The position numbers and the translations under genes are program-made. From JBOGWY01 sp050694015 (GTDB lineage Bacteria > Actinomycetota > CADDZG01 > WHSQ01), in contig JBOGWY010000022.1 of NCBI GenBank assembly GCA_050694015.1, forward strand, positions 1 to 12,376: a stretch of DNA of 12,376 nt. Direction: 5' to 3'. The notes beneath the pieces were generated by a model, which did not search any database, was not told where the DNA came from, and worked only from the letters and a program-made list of their open reading frames with translations. Below are positions 5,175 to 11,767 of this stretch, one piece after another; the stretch's first letter is position 1; the number at the start of each line of letters is the position of its first letter.

Positions 5175-6398
5175 TCAGCCCTCTAAGAGAACGTCGGTGT
5201 ATTTCGCGGCCGAACCCGTGTTGTAGAGCACGACCGGGCCTTCGAGCCGTCCCTGCCGCGCGAGCCGCTCCGCCGCGGCGAGCGTCGTCGCACCTTCGGG
5301 GCATGCGAAGACGCCCTCGGTCGCGGCGAAATCGCGCATCGAGGCCTTGATGTCTTCTTCGTCCACCGCGAGCATCGCTCCGCCGGAGTTGCGGATCTGC
5401 TTCAGAACGAGCGTACCTTCGCCGGGGAATGGCACCCGCAGACCCGCGGCGATCGTCATCGGGTCCCGTCCCCACGGCTCGACTTCCTTATCGCCGCGCT
5501 CGAACGCGCGCACGATCGGCGCACAGTTGCTCGGTTGCACACCGACGAGTGCCGGAGCGTCCCCGTTCGCCCAGCCGAGTTCGAGCACCTCCTGAGCCGC
5601 TTTCGCTGCGGCCCACGCCGCCACCCCACCGCCGACCGGGAGGACGATCGTCCGCGGCAACGTCATCGAGGTTCCTGAGCCGACCCCTTCGTTCGGACGA
5701 GCTCTGCCGGCTGTTCCACGCGAGGCTCGAACGAAGGGGGAGCCGAGGCGGTCGAAGATCTCGAGCCACGCGGCCTTCTTTCCCTCCATGCGGTACGGCT
5801 CGGAGAAGGTCATCCCGACGAACGCACCGGTCTCGCGCGCCAGCTCGAGGGTGATCCGGCCGGCATCGGCGATGGTCCCGTCGACGAGCACGAGCTCGGC
5901 CCCCGCGGTCCTCACCTCGGCCTGGTTCGTCGCGGGGGCCGTCTCCGCCATCACGACGGTGAGCTCTACCCCGGCGCGAGCCGCGTACAGCGACCACGTC
6001 CCTCCGGCGTTCCCTGCCGTCGGCATGACGATCTTCTTGACGCCGAGCTCGACCGCACGCGAGAGGGCAACGCACGCCCCCCGGGCCTTGAAGGTCGATC
6101 CCGGCAGCGTGCCTTCGTCCTTGATGTAGACCTCGGTCCCCCACCGCTCCGACAGTCGGGGGGCGAACAGCAGCGCGGTCTCGTGCTCGCCGAGCGAGAC
6201 GGGCTCGCCACGTACGGGAAGGAGCTCCCGGTAACGCCACGTACCGCGTTCGCGCTGCCGCATGGCATCGAGCGAGATGTCTCCGAGGTCGTAACGACAC
6301 AACAACGTGCCGCCGCACTCGCACCGCTGCTGGACCACGTCGGCGTCGTGCGCGCGGCCGCAGCGCGAACATTCGAGATGTGAGAGCCGTGAAGCCAT
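5175..6398 (-). CDS. thrC: Threonine synthase-like PLP-dependent enzyme, carrying an in-frame mobile-element insert
   Basis: 407-residue fold-type II PLP enzyme; threonine synthase converts O-phospho-L-homoserine to threonine. Seen: an N-terminal zinc-ribbon-like segment (C10-C13 and C26-C28) as in archaeal-type threonine synthases; the PLP lysine K104 in GSTFKARG; TAGNAGG (127-133); the PLP-phosphate loop PVGGG (254-258); and a C-terminal EGVFACPEGATTL and NTGSAAKYTD. Residues about 220-240 are extra. They are encoded by a 63-bp insertion (56-bp palindromic element plus 7-bp duplication), and without it the text reads FDRLGSGTSMTLPRTIV. The frame and all catalytic motifs survive, so the enzyme may still work if the loop is exposed. 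ATG 6398 has no ribosome site but a TAGCGT box 6 nt before it, suggesting a leaderless message. Related PLP lyases (for example diaminopropionate- or cysteate-forming enzymes) share this architecture, so the exact reaction is probable, not certain. Confidence 0.85.
   Translation of the reverse strand: MASRLSHLECSRCGRAHDADVVQQRCECGGTLLCRYDLGDISLDAMRQRERGTWRYRELLPVRGEPVSLGEHETALLFAPRLSERWGTEVYIKDEGTLPGSTFKARGACVALSRAVELGVKKIVMPTAGNAGGTWSLYAARAGVELTVVMAETAPATNQAEVRTAGAELVLVDGTIADAGRITLELARETGAFVGMTFSEPYRMEGKKAAWLEIFDRLGSPFVRASRGTAGRARPNEGVGSGTSMTLPRTIVLPVGGGVAAWAAAKAAQEVLELGWANGDAPALVGVQPSNCAPIVRAFERGDKEVEPWGRDPMTIAAGLRVPFPGEGTLVLKQIRNSGGAMLAVDEEDIKASMRDFAATEGVFACPEGATTLAAAERLARQGRLEGPVVLYNTGSAAKYTDVLLEG
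5677..5683. repeat. Target-site duplication, left copy
   Basis: GAGCCGA directly abuts the left terminal repeat of the palindromic element and is repeated exactly at 5740-5746 on the other side. Confidence 0.75.
5684..5739. mobile_element. MITE-like palindromic element inside the threonine synthase gene
   Basis: 56-bp element with perfect 12-bp terminal inverted repeats, CCCCTTCGTTCG at 5684-5695 and CGAACGAAGGGG at 5728-5739. It is bracketed exactly by a 7-bp direct repeat GAGCCGA (5677-5683 and 5740-5746), the expected target-site duplication. Element plus duplication is 63 bp, or 21 codons, and keeps the reading frame without stops. There is no coding capacity, so it would be moved in trans. 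No second copy was seen in this window. Confidence 0.8.
5740..5746. repeat. Target-site duplication, right copy
   Basis: Second copy of GAGCCGA, directly abutting the right terminal repeat. Removing the element and one copy restores a continuous reading frame. Confidence 0.75.
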
Positions 6399-6404
6399 GG
6401 GGTC

Positions 6405-6410
6405 ACGCTA
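6405..6410 (-). promoter_or_regulatory. Candidate leaderless -10 box of the threonine synthase gene
   Basis: On the minus strand TAGCGT ends 6 nt before ATG 6398, and no purine-rich ribosome site is present. No convincing -35 was found. Confidence 0.45.
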
Positions 6411-6445
6411 ACGCCGCCTGCGACCATGTTGCCCCACGTCTGGCC

Positions 6446-6451
6446 TAAGCT
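6446..6451 (+). promoter_or_regulatory. Candidate leaderless -10 box of the SnoaL-like pair
   Basis: TAAGCT ends 6 nt before GTG 6458. The 6 nt between them (GCGCCC) cannot act as a ribosome site. It mirrors the box of the divergent threonine synthase gene within the same short gap. Confidence 0.5.
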
Positions 6452-6457
6452 GCGCCC

Positions 6458-6856
6458 GTGAACGAGCATCCGAACGCGACCACGATCAAGAAGGGCTACG
6501 AGGCCTTCCTGAACGGCGACATCGACTTGATCCGCCAGCTGATGGCCGACGACATCGTTTGGCATGGGCTCGGCGACAACATCCTGCGCGGCGTGTTCCG
6601 GGGTAAGTCCGAGGTGGTCAGCTTCTTCGGCAAGCTCATCATGGAGACCCAGGGCACGCTCAATCTCGAGGTTCACGACGTGATCGCCAACGACGAGCGC
6701 GCCGTGATCCTCACGACGGTGACCGCGGAGCGGAACGGCAAGAGGGTCTCGGCGCGAACCGCGAACGTCTACGAGCTGAACAGCGCCGGCAAGGTCATCG
6801 CCGCCTACGGTCCTTACTCCGACGAGAGCGACAAGCTGGACGACTTCTGGCAATGA
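6458..6856 (+). CDS. SnoaL/NTF2-like protein, first of a tandem pair
   Basis: 132-residue single-domain protein of the SnoaL-like/nuclear transport factor 2 fold, a cone-shaped alpha+beta barrel used by small isomerases, cyclases and ligand-binding proteins. Seen: KKGYEAFLNGDIDLIRQLMADDIVWHG (about 10-36), the typical opening helices, then FRGKSEVVSFFGKL, a beta-sheet with NLEVHDVIANDERAVILTTVTAERNGK, and the closing KLDDFWQ. No unique catalytic set can be assigned; D30, D31 and H35 face the usual pocket region. GTG 6458 was chosen for the -10-like box in front of it. Its stop overlaps the next start (ATGA, 6853-6856), so the two are co-translated. Ligand and pathway are unknown. Confidence 0.85.
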   Translation: MNEHPNATTIKKGYEAFLNGDIDLIRQLMADDIVWHGLGDNILRGVFRGKSEVVSFFGKLIMETQGTLNLEVHDVIANDERAVILTTVTAERNGKRVSARTANVYELNSAGKVIAAYGPYSDESDKLDDFWQ

Positions 6857-7251
6857 CGGAAGAACACCCGAACACAGCGAAGGTCAGAGCGGGATACGAC
6901 GCGTTCGCGCGCGCCGACCTGGAAGCTCTAAGAGAGTTCCTGGCCGAGGACATCGTGTGGCACTTCCCCGGCTCGAGCCCGATGGCCGGCGACTATCGGG
7001 GTCACGAAGAGGTGTTCGGGTTCTTCATGAACGTGTTCGAGCAGACCGGGGGCACCTTCACCGTCGAGGTGCGTGACGTGATGGCCAACGACGCGCACGG
7101 CGTCGCGGTCGTGCACGTCAGCGGCGAGCGGGACGGAAAGACGATCGCCTCCAACCAGGTCCACGTCGCGCACGTGAGCGCGGACGGTCGCGTCACCGAG
7201 TTCTGGAACATGCCCGAGGACGTCCGGGCCCTAGACGAGTTCTGGAGTTAG
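6853..7251 (+). CDS. SnoaL/NTF2-like protein, second of a tandem pair
   Basis: Also 132 residues and clearly a duplicate of the preceding gene: EHPNTAKVRAGYDAFARADL matches EHPNATTIKKGYEAFLNGDI, then EDIVWHFPG, YRGHEEVFGFFMNVF, VEVRDVMANDAHGVAVVHV, ERDGKTI and a final ALDEFWS matching KLDDFWQ. The pocket region differs (HFPGSSPMAGD against HGLGDNILRGV), so the two may bind different ligands or form a heterodimer, since the fold commonly dimerises. It starts at ATG 6853 inside the first gene's stop. Its own stop TAG (7249-7251) overlaps the TAA of the convergent DUF59 gene. Function unknown. Confidence 0.85.
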   Translation: MTEEHPNTAKVRAGYDAFARADLEALREFLAEDIVWHFPGSSPMAGDYRGHEEVFGFFMNVFEQTGGTFTVEVRDVMANDAHGVAVVHVSGERDGKTIASNQVHVAHVSADGRVTEFWNMPEDVRALDEFWS

Positions 7252-7562
7252 ACGAAGCCGAGGGCCGACTTGGCGAGCGGCGACATCTTCTCGGGGGTCC
7301 ACGGCGGATACATCACCATCTCCGTGGTGACCTCCCCGATGCCCTCGATCTCGTTCGTGGCGGCGCGGATCTCCTCGTCGATCATCGGGCCGATCGGGCA
7401 CCCCATCGTGGTCAGCGTGAAGTCGACCTTGACGTTGTTGTCGTCGTCGACATCGATCTCGTAAACGAGGCCGAGATGCCAGATGTCGATGCCCAGCTCG
7501 GGGTCGTTGACGGTCTTGAGGGCCGCCTCGACCTCCTCGCGGATCTCTTCCTTAGTAGCCAT
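7248..7562 (-). CDS. DUF59/MIP18-family metal-sulfur cluster assembly factor
   Basis: 104-residue cytoplasmic protein of the MIP18/DUF59 family (SufT, PaaD and related), which help mature iron-sulfur proteins. Seen: DPELGIDIWHLGLVYEID (20-37), the conserved DPE and LGLVY signature; VDFTLTTMGCPIGP (46-59) with the invariant Cys C55; and a PPWTPEKMS stretch (86-93) that closes the fold. Length is normal. ATG 7562 was chosen because the homology starts there and GAGG lies just upstream. It is the last gene of the minus-strand run beginning at 10673, 112 nt after the amidohydrolase. The target is unknown; a housekeeping Fe-S carrier role is the simplest view. Confidence 0.88.
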   Translation of the reverse strand: MATKEEIREEVEAALKTVNDPELGIDIWHLGLVYEIDVDDDNNVKVDFTLTTMGCPIGPMIDEEIRAATNEIEGIGEVTTEMVMYPPWTPEKMSPLAKSALGFV

Positions 7563-7674
7563 ATACCTCGGGTAAGGCGTGAGGCCGGCGAGATATTCCG
7601 GCCCCCGCCGCCGCCGAGTGGCAACTGAGTCGTGTCTCACGCGACTGATCTGCCGCTCGGCAGTCCCGTCGCGG

Positions 7675-8520
7675 TCAGATGTCGAGCTTCAGCAGGCGGG
7701 CGGCGTTGTTCTTCAGGACGTCGTCTTGCTTGTCGCCCAGGCCCATCAGGTCGAACTCGTCCAGGATCCGGCCCGGGTCCAGCATCGGGTAGTCGCTTCC
7801 CCACACGAAGCGGTCGCTGAGACGGCCGCGGCAATCGCGCTTGACTTCGTCCGGGATGTACTTGGGACGCCACCCGGAGAGGTCGACCCACACGTTGGTC
7901 TTGTGCATCGCGCTGGCGAGGACCTCGAGGTGCCACGGGTACCCGAAGTGCGCCATCACGACGGTGAGACCGGGATGCCGGGCCGCGACCATGTCCATCA
8001 GCATCGGACGCCCGTAGTCGTAGGCGATGCCCGATCCGCCGGGGACGCCGGCGCCGAGCCCGGTCTGGCCCACGTGCACGACGATCGGCAACGAGTGCTC
8101 CTCGCACTTCTCCCACAGCGGTGTGAACTTCGGGTCGTCGGGATAGAAGGCTTGCACCTGCGGGTGGATCTTGAGCCCGCGCATCCCCAGCTCGGTGACG
8201 GCGCGTTCGAGTTCTTCGACGTGGTCGGGCTTGTGTGGGTCGACGCTGGCGAACCCGACGAACTGCTCGGGGTAGGCGGTGCAGATCTCGGCAACGCGAT
8301 CGTTGGTCAGCGCCGGGAGTCCGGTCGCCGTCTCGGCGTCCCATGCGAGCAGCACCCCGAGGAGATCCCACTGCTTGTACTCGTCGGCCATCTGCTCGAC
8401 GGTGCGGACGCGCACCTCGCTACGGAAGTACTTCGCGGTGACCTCGAGCATCGGGCCGAGCGAGCCTTCCAGCCACTCGGCGATCGACGCATGGACGTGG
8501 AAATCGATAGCGCGTGGCAA
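7675..8520 (-). CDS. Amidohydrolase family 2 protein (ACMSD-like metal hydrolase)
   Basis: 281-residue TIM-barrel metal-dependent hydrolase or decarboxylase of the Amidohydro_2 family. Metal ligands expected for the family are visible: DFHVH (H8, H10), IVVHVGQTG (H149), VVMAHFGYPW (H191) and FVWGSDYPM (D243). GLKIHPQVQAFYP (115-127) is also typical. Members hydrolyse lactones or amides or decarboxylate aromatic acids; the substrate cannot be told. The TTG at 8520 is well supported by a strong AGGAGGT 5 nt upstream, which lies in the 10-nt gap after the exchanger gene, so the two are one operon. Several codons share a pattern with unknown-function amidohydrolases of soil actinobacteria, but no closer identity is claimed. 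Confidence 0.88.
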   Translation of the reverse strand: MPRAIDFHVHASIAEWLEGSLGPMLEVTAKYFRSEVRVRTVEQMADEYKQWDLLGVLLAWDAETATGLPALTNDRVAEICTAYPEQFVGFASVDPHKPDHVEELERAVTELGMRGLKIHPQVQAFYPDDPKFTPLWEKCEEHSLPIVVHVGQTGLGAGVPGGSGIAYDYGRPMLMDMVAARHPGLTVVMAHFGYPWHLEVLASAMHKTNVWVDLSGWRPKYIPDEVKRDCRGRLSDRFVWGSDYPMLDPGRILDEFDLMGLGDKQDDVLKNNAARLLKLDI

Positions 8521-8530
8521 TTGTGACCTC

Positions 8531-9580
8531 CTACAAGAAGAAGAACGAGACCGCCATGATGATGTAGGCGGCCAGGAGCAGGACGCCCTCGAACCAGTTC
8601 GACTTCCCGTTGAGGGCGATGAAAGCCAGGATCAGCGACGAGAAACCGACCGCCGCGATCTCGAAGCTCGTGAAGACCAGATCCATGTGGTTGCCGACGG
8701 CCAGCGACAGGAACACTAGGACGGGGGCCACGAACAGCGCGATCTGCACCGACGAACCGATCGCGATCTCGACCGACACGCTCATCTTGTCCTTCATCGC
8801 GAGCAGGATCGCGGAGAAGTGCTCCGCCGCGTTGGAGATGAGCGGCACGATGATCAGACCCACGAACAGCGGAGAAAGGTTCAGCTCCTCGGTCGTGTGC
8901 TCCAGAGCGCCCACGAGGATCTCACTCATCCAGGCAACGAACGCCGTCGCAACCGCGAGAGTCGAGACCGCGCGTCGCAGCGACCACGTGGCGGTCTCGC
9001 CGTGGGCGCCCTCGTGCGCGAACAACGAGCGATGCGTCTTGAGCGAGAACAGCAAGCTCGCGACGTAGGTGAGGATCAACACGACCGAGACACCGATGGA
9101 CACCGCCTCGTCGCGGAACTCCGTCGATCCCGAGGTGCTGTGGAAGAGCGCGGGCATCAGCAGCGCGATGACGGCGATGACGAGCGTCGACGAGTGGAGC
9201 TCGGCAGATGCCGTGGAGAAGGTTTGCTCGACGCGCTTCCAGCCACCGGCCAGGAACGACAACCCGAGGATCAGTAGGACGTTCCCGATGATGGCTCCAG
9301 TCAGCGACGCTTTGACGATCTCGATCTCCCCTTCGACGATCAGGAAATAGGCGATGATCAGCTCGGCGAGGTTGCCGAACGTCGCGTTCATGAAACCGCC
9401 CAACTGGGGACCCGAACGAACCGCGAGCTCCTCGGTAGCGTGACCCATCAACAGGGCGAGCGGGATGACCGCGAGCGCAGCCACGACGAAGATCGCTACC
9501 TCCGGACCGTGCGTGAACTCCATAACGATGGCAACGGGCACGAGGGCCAGCAGCCATTCGATCCTCGGTTTGAGCGACAT
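8531..9580 (-). CDS. Ca2+/cation:H+ exchanger (CaCA superfamily, ChaA/CAX-like)
   Basis: 349-residue inner-membrane antiporter that would expel Ca2+ (or another cation) in exchange for protons. It has about ten hydrophobic segments in two inverted halves. The first alpha-repeat holds GHATEELAVRSGPQLGGFMN and FGNLAEL (68-74); the second has ISNAAEH (248-254) and IAIGSSVQIALFVAP. These are the acidic ion-binding repeats of the CAX branch. The polar, His-rich loop near 183-197 (HRSLFAHEGAHGE) separates the halves. ATG 9580 was chosen by family alignment; it lies 11 nt after the thiE stop and has no clear ribosome site, though TAGTCT is 8 nt upstream. Its stop is 10 nt before the amidohydrolase start. 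Confidence 0.92.
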   Translation of the reverse strand: MSLKPRIEWLLALVPVAIVMEFTHGPEVAIFVVAALAVIPLALLMGHATEELAVRSGPQLGGFMNATFGNLAELIIAYFLIVEGEIEIVKASLTGAIIGNVLLILGLSFLAGGWKRVEQTFSTASAELHSSTLVIAVIALLMPALFHSTSGSTEFRDEAVSIGVSVVLILTYVASLLFSLKTHRSLFAHEGAHGETATWSLRRAVSTLAVATAFVAWMSEILVGALEHTTEELNLSPLFVGLIIVPLISNAAEHFSAILLAMKDKMSVSVEIAIGSSVQIALFVAPVLVFLSLAVGNHMDLVFTSFEIAAVGFSSLILAFIALNGKSNWFEGVLLLAAYIIMAVSFFFL

Positions 9581-9588
9581 GGGGCGGG

Positions 9589-9594
9589 AGACTA
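9589..9594 (-). promoter_or_regulatory. Possible internal -10 box before the cation exchanger gene
   Basis: TAGTCT on the minus strand ends 8 nt before ATG 9580. Its TAG is also the thiE stop codon. It could give a second, leaderless start for the exchanger, but chance is possible inside an operon. Confidence 0.3.
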
Positions 9595-10224
9595 ACCGGG
9601 CGCGTCCAGGAGCATCTTCTTGAGCCGTGCGGCCGCCGCGGGTGGGTCGGCCGCCTCCGTGATCGCCCTGACGACGACGATCCGCCGCGCCCCCGCGTCG
9701 ATCACCTCGGGCAGATCGCCCTCGTCGATGCCACCGATCGCGAACCACGGCCGCTCGACGCGGGGAGCCGCGTAACGGATCAGCTCGAGGCCCGCGGCCG
9801 GACGACCGGGCTTGGTCGGCGTCTCGTAGACGGGTCCGACCGCGATGTAATCGGCTTCGGTCGCGGCGCCGGAGTCCACCTCCTCGCGGCGATGGGTAGA
9901 CAGACCCACGATGGCGTCGGCCCCCACGATGCTCCGCGCGACCCCGACCGGGATATCGTTCTGTCCGACATGCACGCCGTCGGCGCCGACTGCCTGCGCG
10001 ACATCGGGACGGTCGTTCACGATGAACGGAACGCCGGCCGCGCGGCACGCGTGAGCGATCGGCTCCGCGACACGCAGCACGTCTCCCGCGTCCATCTCTT
10101 TCTCGCGTAGTTGGATCAGATCCACACCGGCGCCGGTGAGCTCGGCAACGAGATCCGCCAGGTTGCGGCCCCCGAACTCGGCGGGCGCGACCAGGTACAA
10201 CCGCGCGTCGGTGAGATCCCTCAT
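9592..10224 (-). CDS. thiE: Thiamine phosphate synthase
   Basis: 210-residue TIM-barrel enzyme that joins hydroxymethylpyrimidine pyrophosphate and thiazole phosphate to give thiamine phosphate and PPi. Diagnostic motifs are all present: IQLREKEMD (37-45), FIVNDRPD (67-74) with the Mg/PPi-binding Asn-Asp, ADGVHVGQNDI, GLSTHRREE (107-115) and AVGPVYETPTKPG (128-140), followed by AIGGI near the C-terminus. Length is normal. ATG 10224 overlaps the stop of the upstream membrane-protein gene (ATGA), so it is translationally coupled. No other thiamine gene and no TPP riboswitch are visible. Confidence 0.95.
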   Translation of the reverse strand: MRDLTDARLYLVAPAEFGGRNLADLVAELTGAGVDLIQLREKEMDAGDVLRVAEPIAHACRAAGVPFIVNDRPDVAQAVGADGVHVGQNDIPVGVARSIVGADAIVGLSTHRREEVDSGAATEADYIAVGPVYETPTKPGRPAAGLELIRYAAPRVERPWFAIGGIDEGDLPEVIDAGARRIVVVRAITEAADPPAAAARLKKMLLDAPG

Positions 10225-10673
10225 AGCGCGATCGCCGTCGGACCTCCGTCGCCGCCATCGTCGAAGAGATCGTTCACATCGGCGTCGGGGTCCTCCCCCG
10301 CCTCCTTCTCGTACTCGCGCATCCGTTCGCCGATCGCGGCGAGGATCTTCGGGGTCCGGAACAGCGCGACCCCCACGACGACCCATGGCAGGACGTCGGC
10401 GACGACCTCGTACCAGCGTTTGTCGAGGAGGCTCGCGGTGGCGACCCACGCGACGATCGCGATAAGAGATACGAGGGCGAGGATCCGGGGGGCGCGGTGC
10501 TTGGCGGACTGCTCGAAACGCTCACGCATCAGACGCACCGCGATCCGGCCGCGGACTCGGCGCAAGCGCCGCCAGGTCTGGCGGGCCGGATAGAAGCGTC
10601 CCATCGCTTCCCAGAAGCCGAGCGCCAGCGCTCCGATGAAAGCGGCGGCGATCCCCGAGGTGGTCCCGAACAT
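10221..10673 (-). CDS. Small membrane protein of unknown function
   Basis: 150 residues, not recognised. Hydrophobic segments at about 5-25 (SGIAAAFIGALALGFWEAM), 64-82 (ILALVSLIAIVAWVATASL) and 88-106 (YEVVADVLPWVVVGVALF). An Arg-rich cytoplasmic-type loop lies between the first two (TWRRLRRVRGRIAVRLMRER), and the C-terminal tail is very acidic (EDPDADVNDLFDDGGDGG). ATG 10673 is preceded 7 nt upstream by TAACCT, a leaderless-type -10, and also by a G-rich stretch. It opens the minus-strand run and overlaps thiE by 4 nt. There is no evidence that it is a thiamine transporter; it may just share the transcript. Confidence 0.75.
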   Translation of the reverse strand: MFGTTSGIAAAFIGALALGFWEAMGRFYPARQTWRRLRRVRGRIAVRLMRERFEQSAKHRAPRILALVSLIAIVAWVATASLLDKRWYEVVADVLPWVVVGVALFRTPKILAAIGERMREYEKEAGEDPDADVNDLFDDGGDGGPTAIAL

Positions 10674-10680
10674 GCCCCCG

Positions 10681-10686
10681 AGGTTA
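10681..10686 (-). promoter_or_regulatory. Candidate leaderless -10 box of the membrane protein / thiE operon
   Basis: TAACCT on the minus strand ends 7 nt before ATG 10673. It follows the GC-rich hairpin that ends the upstream operon. No good -35 was seen. Confidence 0.4.
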
Positions 10687-10704
10687 GGGCACCGGACACG
10701 ACGA

Positions 10705-10724
10705 GGGGGCGGAAGACCGCCCCC
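10705..10724 (-). terminator. GC-rich hairpin terminator after the secreted-protein operon
   Basis: Perfect 8-bp stem GGGGGCGG/CCGCCCCC (10705-10712 with 10717-10724) with a 4-nt loop, lying 23 nt after the last stop of the three-gene operon. No T-run follows on the minus strand, so it is of the weak-tail type common in high-GC actinobacteria. Confidence 0.6.
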
Positions 10725-10747
10725 TGTGCTTGTCTATCGTGTCCTGT

Positions 10748-11251
10748 TTACCCCGCGGTGTAGACGAAGTTGGCCCCGCCGCCGGTGCCCTGCGCGCCGC
10801 CGTAGAGACACAGGATCACGTTCTCGGCACCCTTGGGCACGGTCCCCTTCTCGCCGCCGGCCTCGCGCGTGTTGTACGAGACGGCCGCCGGAGCGGCCGG
10901 GTCGCCGCCCTGCTCGACGAAGTCGCCCGGCGTGGTCAGGGGCCCGAGGTAGAAGTAGATGTCCATGTCGACGTAACCCTGCCCACCGGAGACCTTCAGG
11001 TTGAACTTCTTGTTCCAGGTCTTCTTGTCGATCTCGAAGTTCCAGCCGATCAGGCCGCGGGCGGCGTCGCCGGTGAATGCGTGCGCGCGGCGCCAGACGC
11101 CCGCGTAGCAACCGGAGTCGTCGGTGAACGGGAGCGGGAGGAGAACCATGCCTTCCTCGGTCTGGACCGGCTTTTTCGCCGCGCCCGCGGTGGATGGAAC
11201 GAACGCGAATGCCAGAGCGCTTGCAAGGATGAGCGCGATCGTCTTCTTCAT
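10748..11251 (-). CDS. Secreted protein of unknown function, paralog A
   Basis: 167 residues with a clear Sec signal peptide (MKKTIALILASALAFAFVPS, likely cut after TAGA at 24). The mature part, about 143 residues, looks all-beta: PLPFTDDSGCYAG (40-51), GWNFEIDKKTWNKKF (69-83), GGQGYVDMDIYFY (89-101), YNTREAGGEKGTVPK (126-140), NVILCLYGG and a final VYTAG. Cys 48 and Cys 148 are conserved in all three paralogs and probably form a disulfide outside the cell. The GG-G-(V/I)D(L/M)D pattern recalls pre-peptidase C-terminal-like beta-sandwiches, a weak resemblance only. ATG 11251 has AGGAG 7 nt upstream, overlapping the stop of paralog B. Last gene of the operon. Confidence 0.85.
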   Translation of the reverse strand: MKKTIALILASALAFAFVPSTAGAAKKPVQTEEGMVLLPLPFTDDSGCYAGVWRRAHAFTGDAARGLIGWNFEIDKKTWNKKFNLKVSGGQGYVDMDIYFYLGPLTTPGDFVEQGGDPAAPAAVSYNTREAGGEKGTVPKGAENVILCLYGGAQGTGGGANFVYTAG

Positions 11252-11260
11252 GCTCTTCTC

Positions 11261-11758
11261 CTAACCAGCGGTGTAGGTGAAGTCGGCGCCCCCACCCTGG
11301 TACAGCGCTCCGCTGTAGATACAGATGATGGCTTTGTTGAACTTCTTGGGTACCTTGCCCTTCTCGCCGCCGGCCTCGCGCGTCTGAAAGCCGACAGAGG
11401 TCGGTGCGCCGGCGCCGCCGGGATCTTCGACGACTTGTTGGGGCGTACCGAACTCTTGATAGAAGAGGATGTCCAGGTCGATCGTGCCGACGCCGCCGGA
11501 CGGCTCGAGCACGAACTTCTTGTTCCATGTCTTGTGATCGACGTCGAAGTGCCAACCGACGACGCCGTTGTTGTTCTCCATCGTCATGATCGCTCCGCGG
11601 CGGTGAAGCCCGGCGAAGCATCCGCTGTCGTCGGTGAACGGAGCGGGTAGAAGGATGGTGCCTTCCTCCGTCTGCTTGGGTGCGACTGCGCCCGCGGAGC
11701 CGGGCGCGAGCCCGAACAGGAGGGCGCTTGCGAGGATGATTCCGAGCGTCTTTCTCAT
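11261..11758 (-). CDS. Secreted protein of unknown function, paralog B
   Basis: 165 residues, closest to paralog A. Signal peptide MRKTLGIILASALLFGLAPG, likely cut after SAGA at 24. The mature domain has PFTDDSGCFAGLHRRG (40-55), GWHFDVDHKTWNKKF (68-82), GGVGTIDLDILFY (88-100), FQTREAGGEKGKVPK (124-138), AIICIYSG (143-150) and the closing FTYTAG. Cys 47 and Cys 146 correspond to the conserved pair. ATG 11758 is preceded by AGGAG that includes part of the upstream stop; the gap to paralog C is 9 nt and to A is 9 nt. Function unknown. Loop regions (52-66 and 101-120) vary most between paralogs and are candidate ligand sites. Confidence 0.85.
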   Translation of the reverse strand: MRKTLGIILASALLFGLAPGSAGAVAPKQTEEGTILLPAPFTDDSGCFAGLHRRGAIMTMENNNGVVGWHFDVDHKTWNKKFVLEPSGGVGTIDLDILFYQEFGTPQQVVEDPGGAGAPTSVGFQTREAGGEKGKVPKKFNKAIICIYSGALYQGGGADFTYTAG

Positions 11759-11767
11759 GTTCTGCTC

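Noticed and set aside
7628..7663. Two small hairpins (7628-7645 and 7650-7663) between the amidohydrolase and DUF59 genes
   Set aside because: Stems of 5-6 bp with no T-run; too weak to call a terminator or regulatory element.
9581..10258. N-terminal extension of the cation exchanger to a 575-residue protein
   Set aside because: The extension is Arg/Gly-rich, overlaps thiE in another frame, and the exchanger family begins at ATG 9580.
10225..10744. TPP riboswitch upstream of thiE
   Set aside because: thiE overlaps the preceding gene and no THI-box-like sequence was seen before that gene either.
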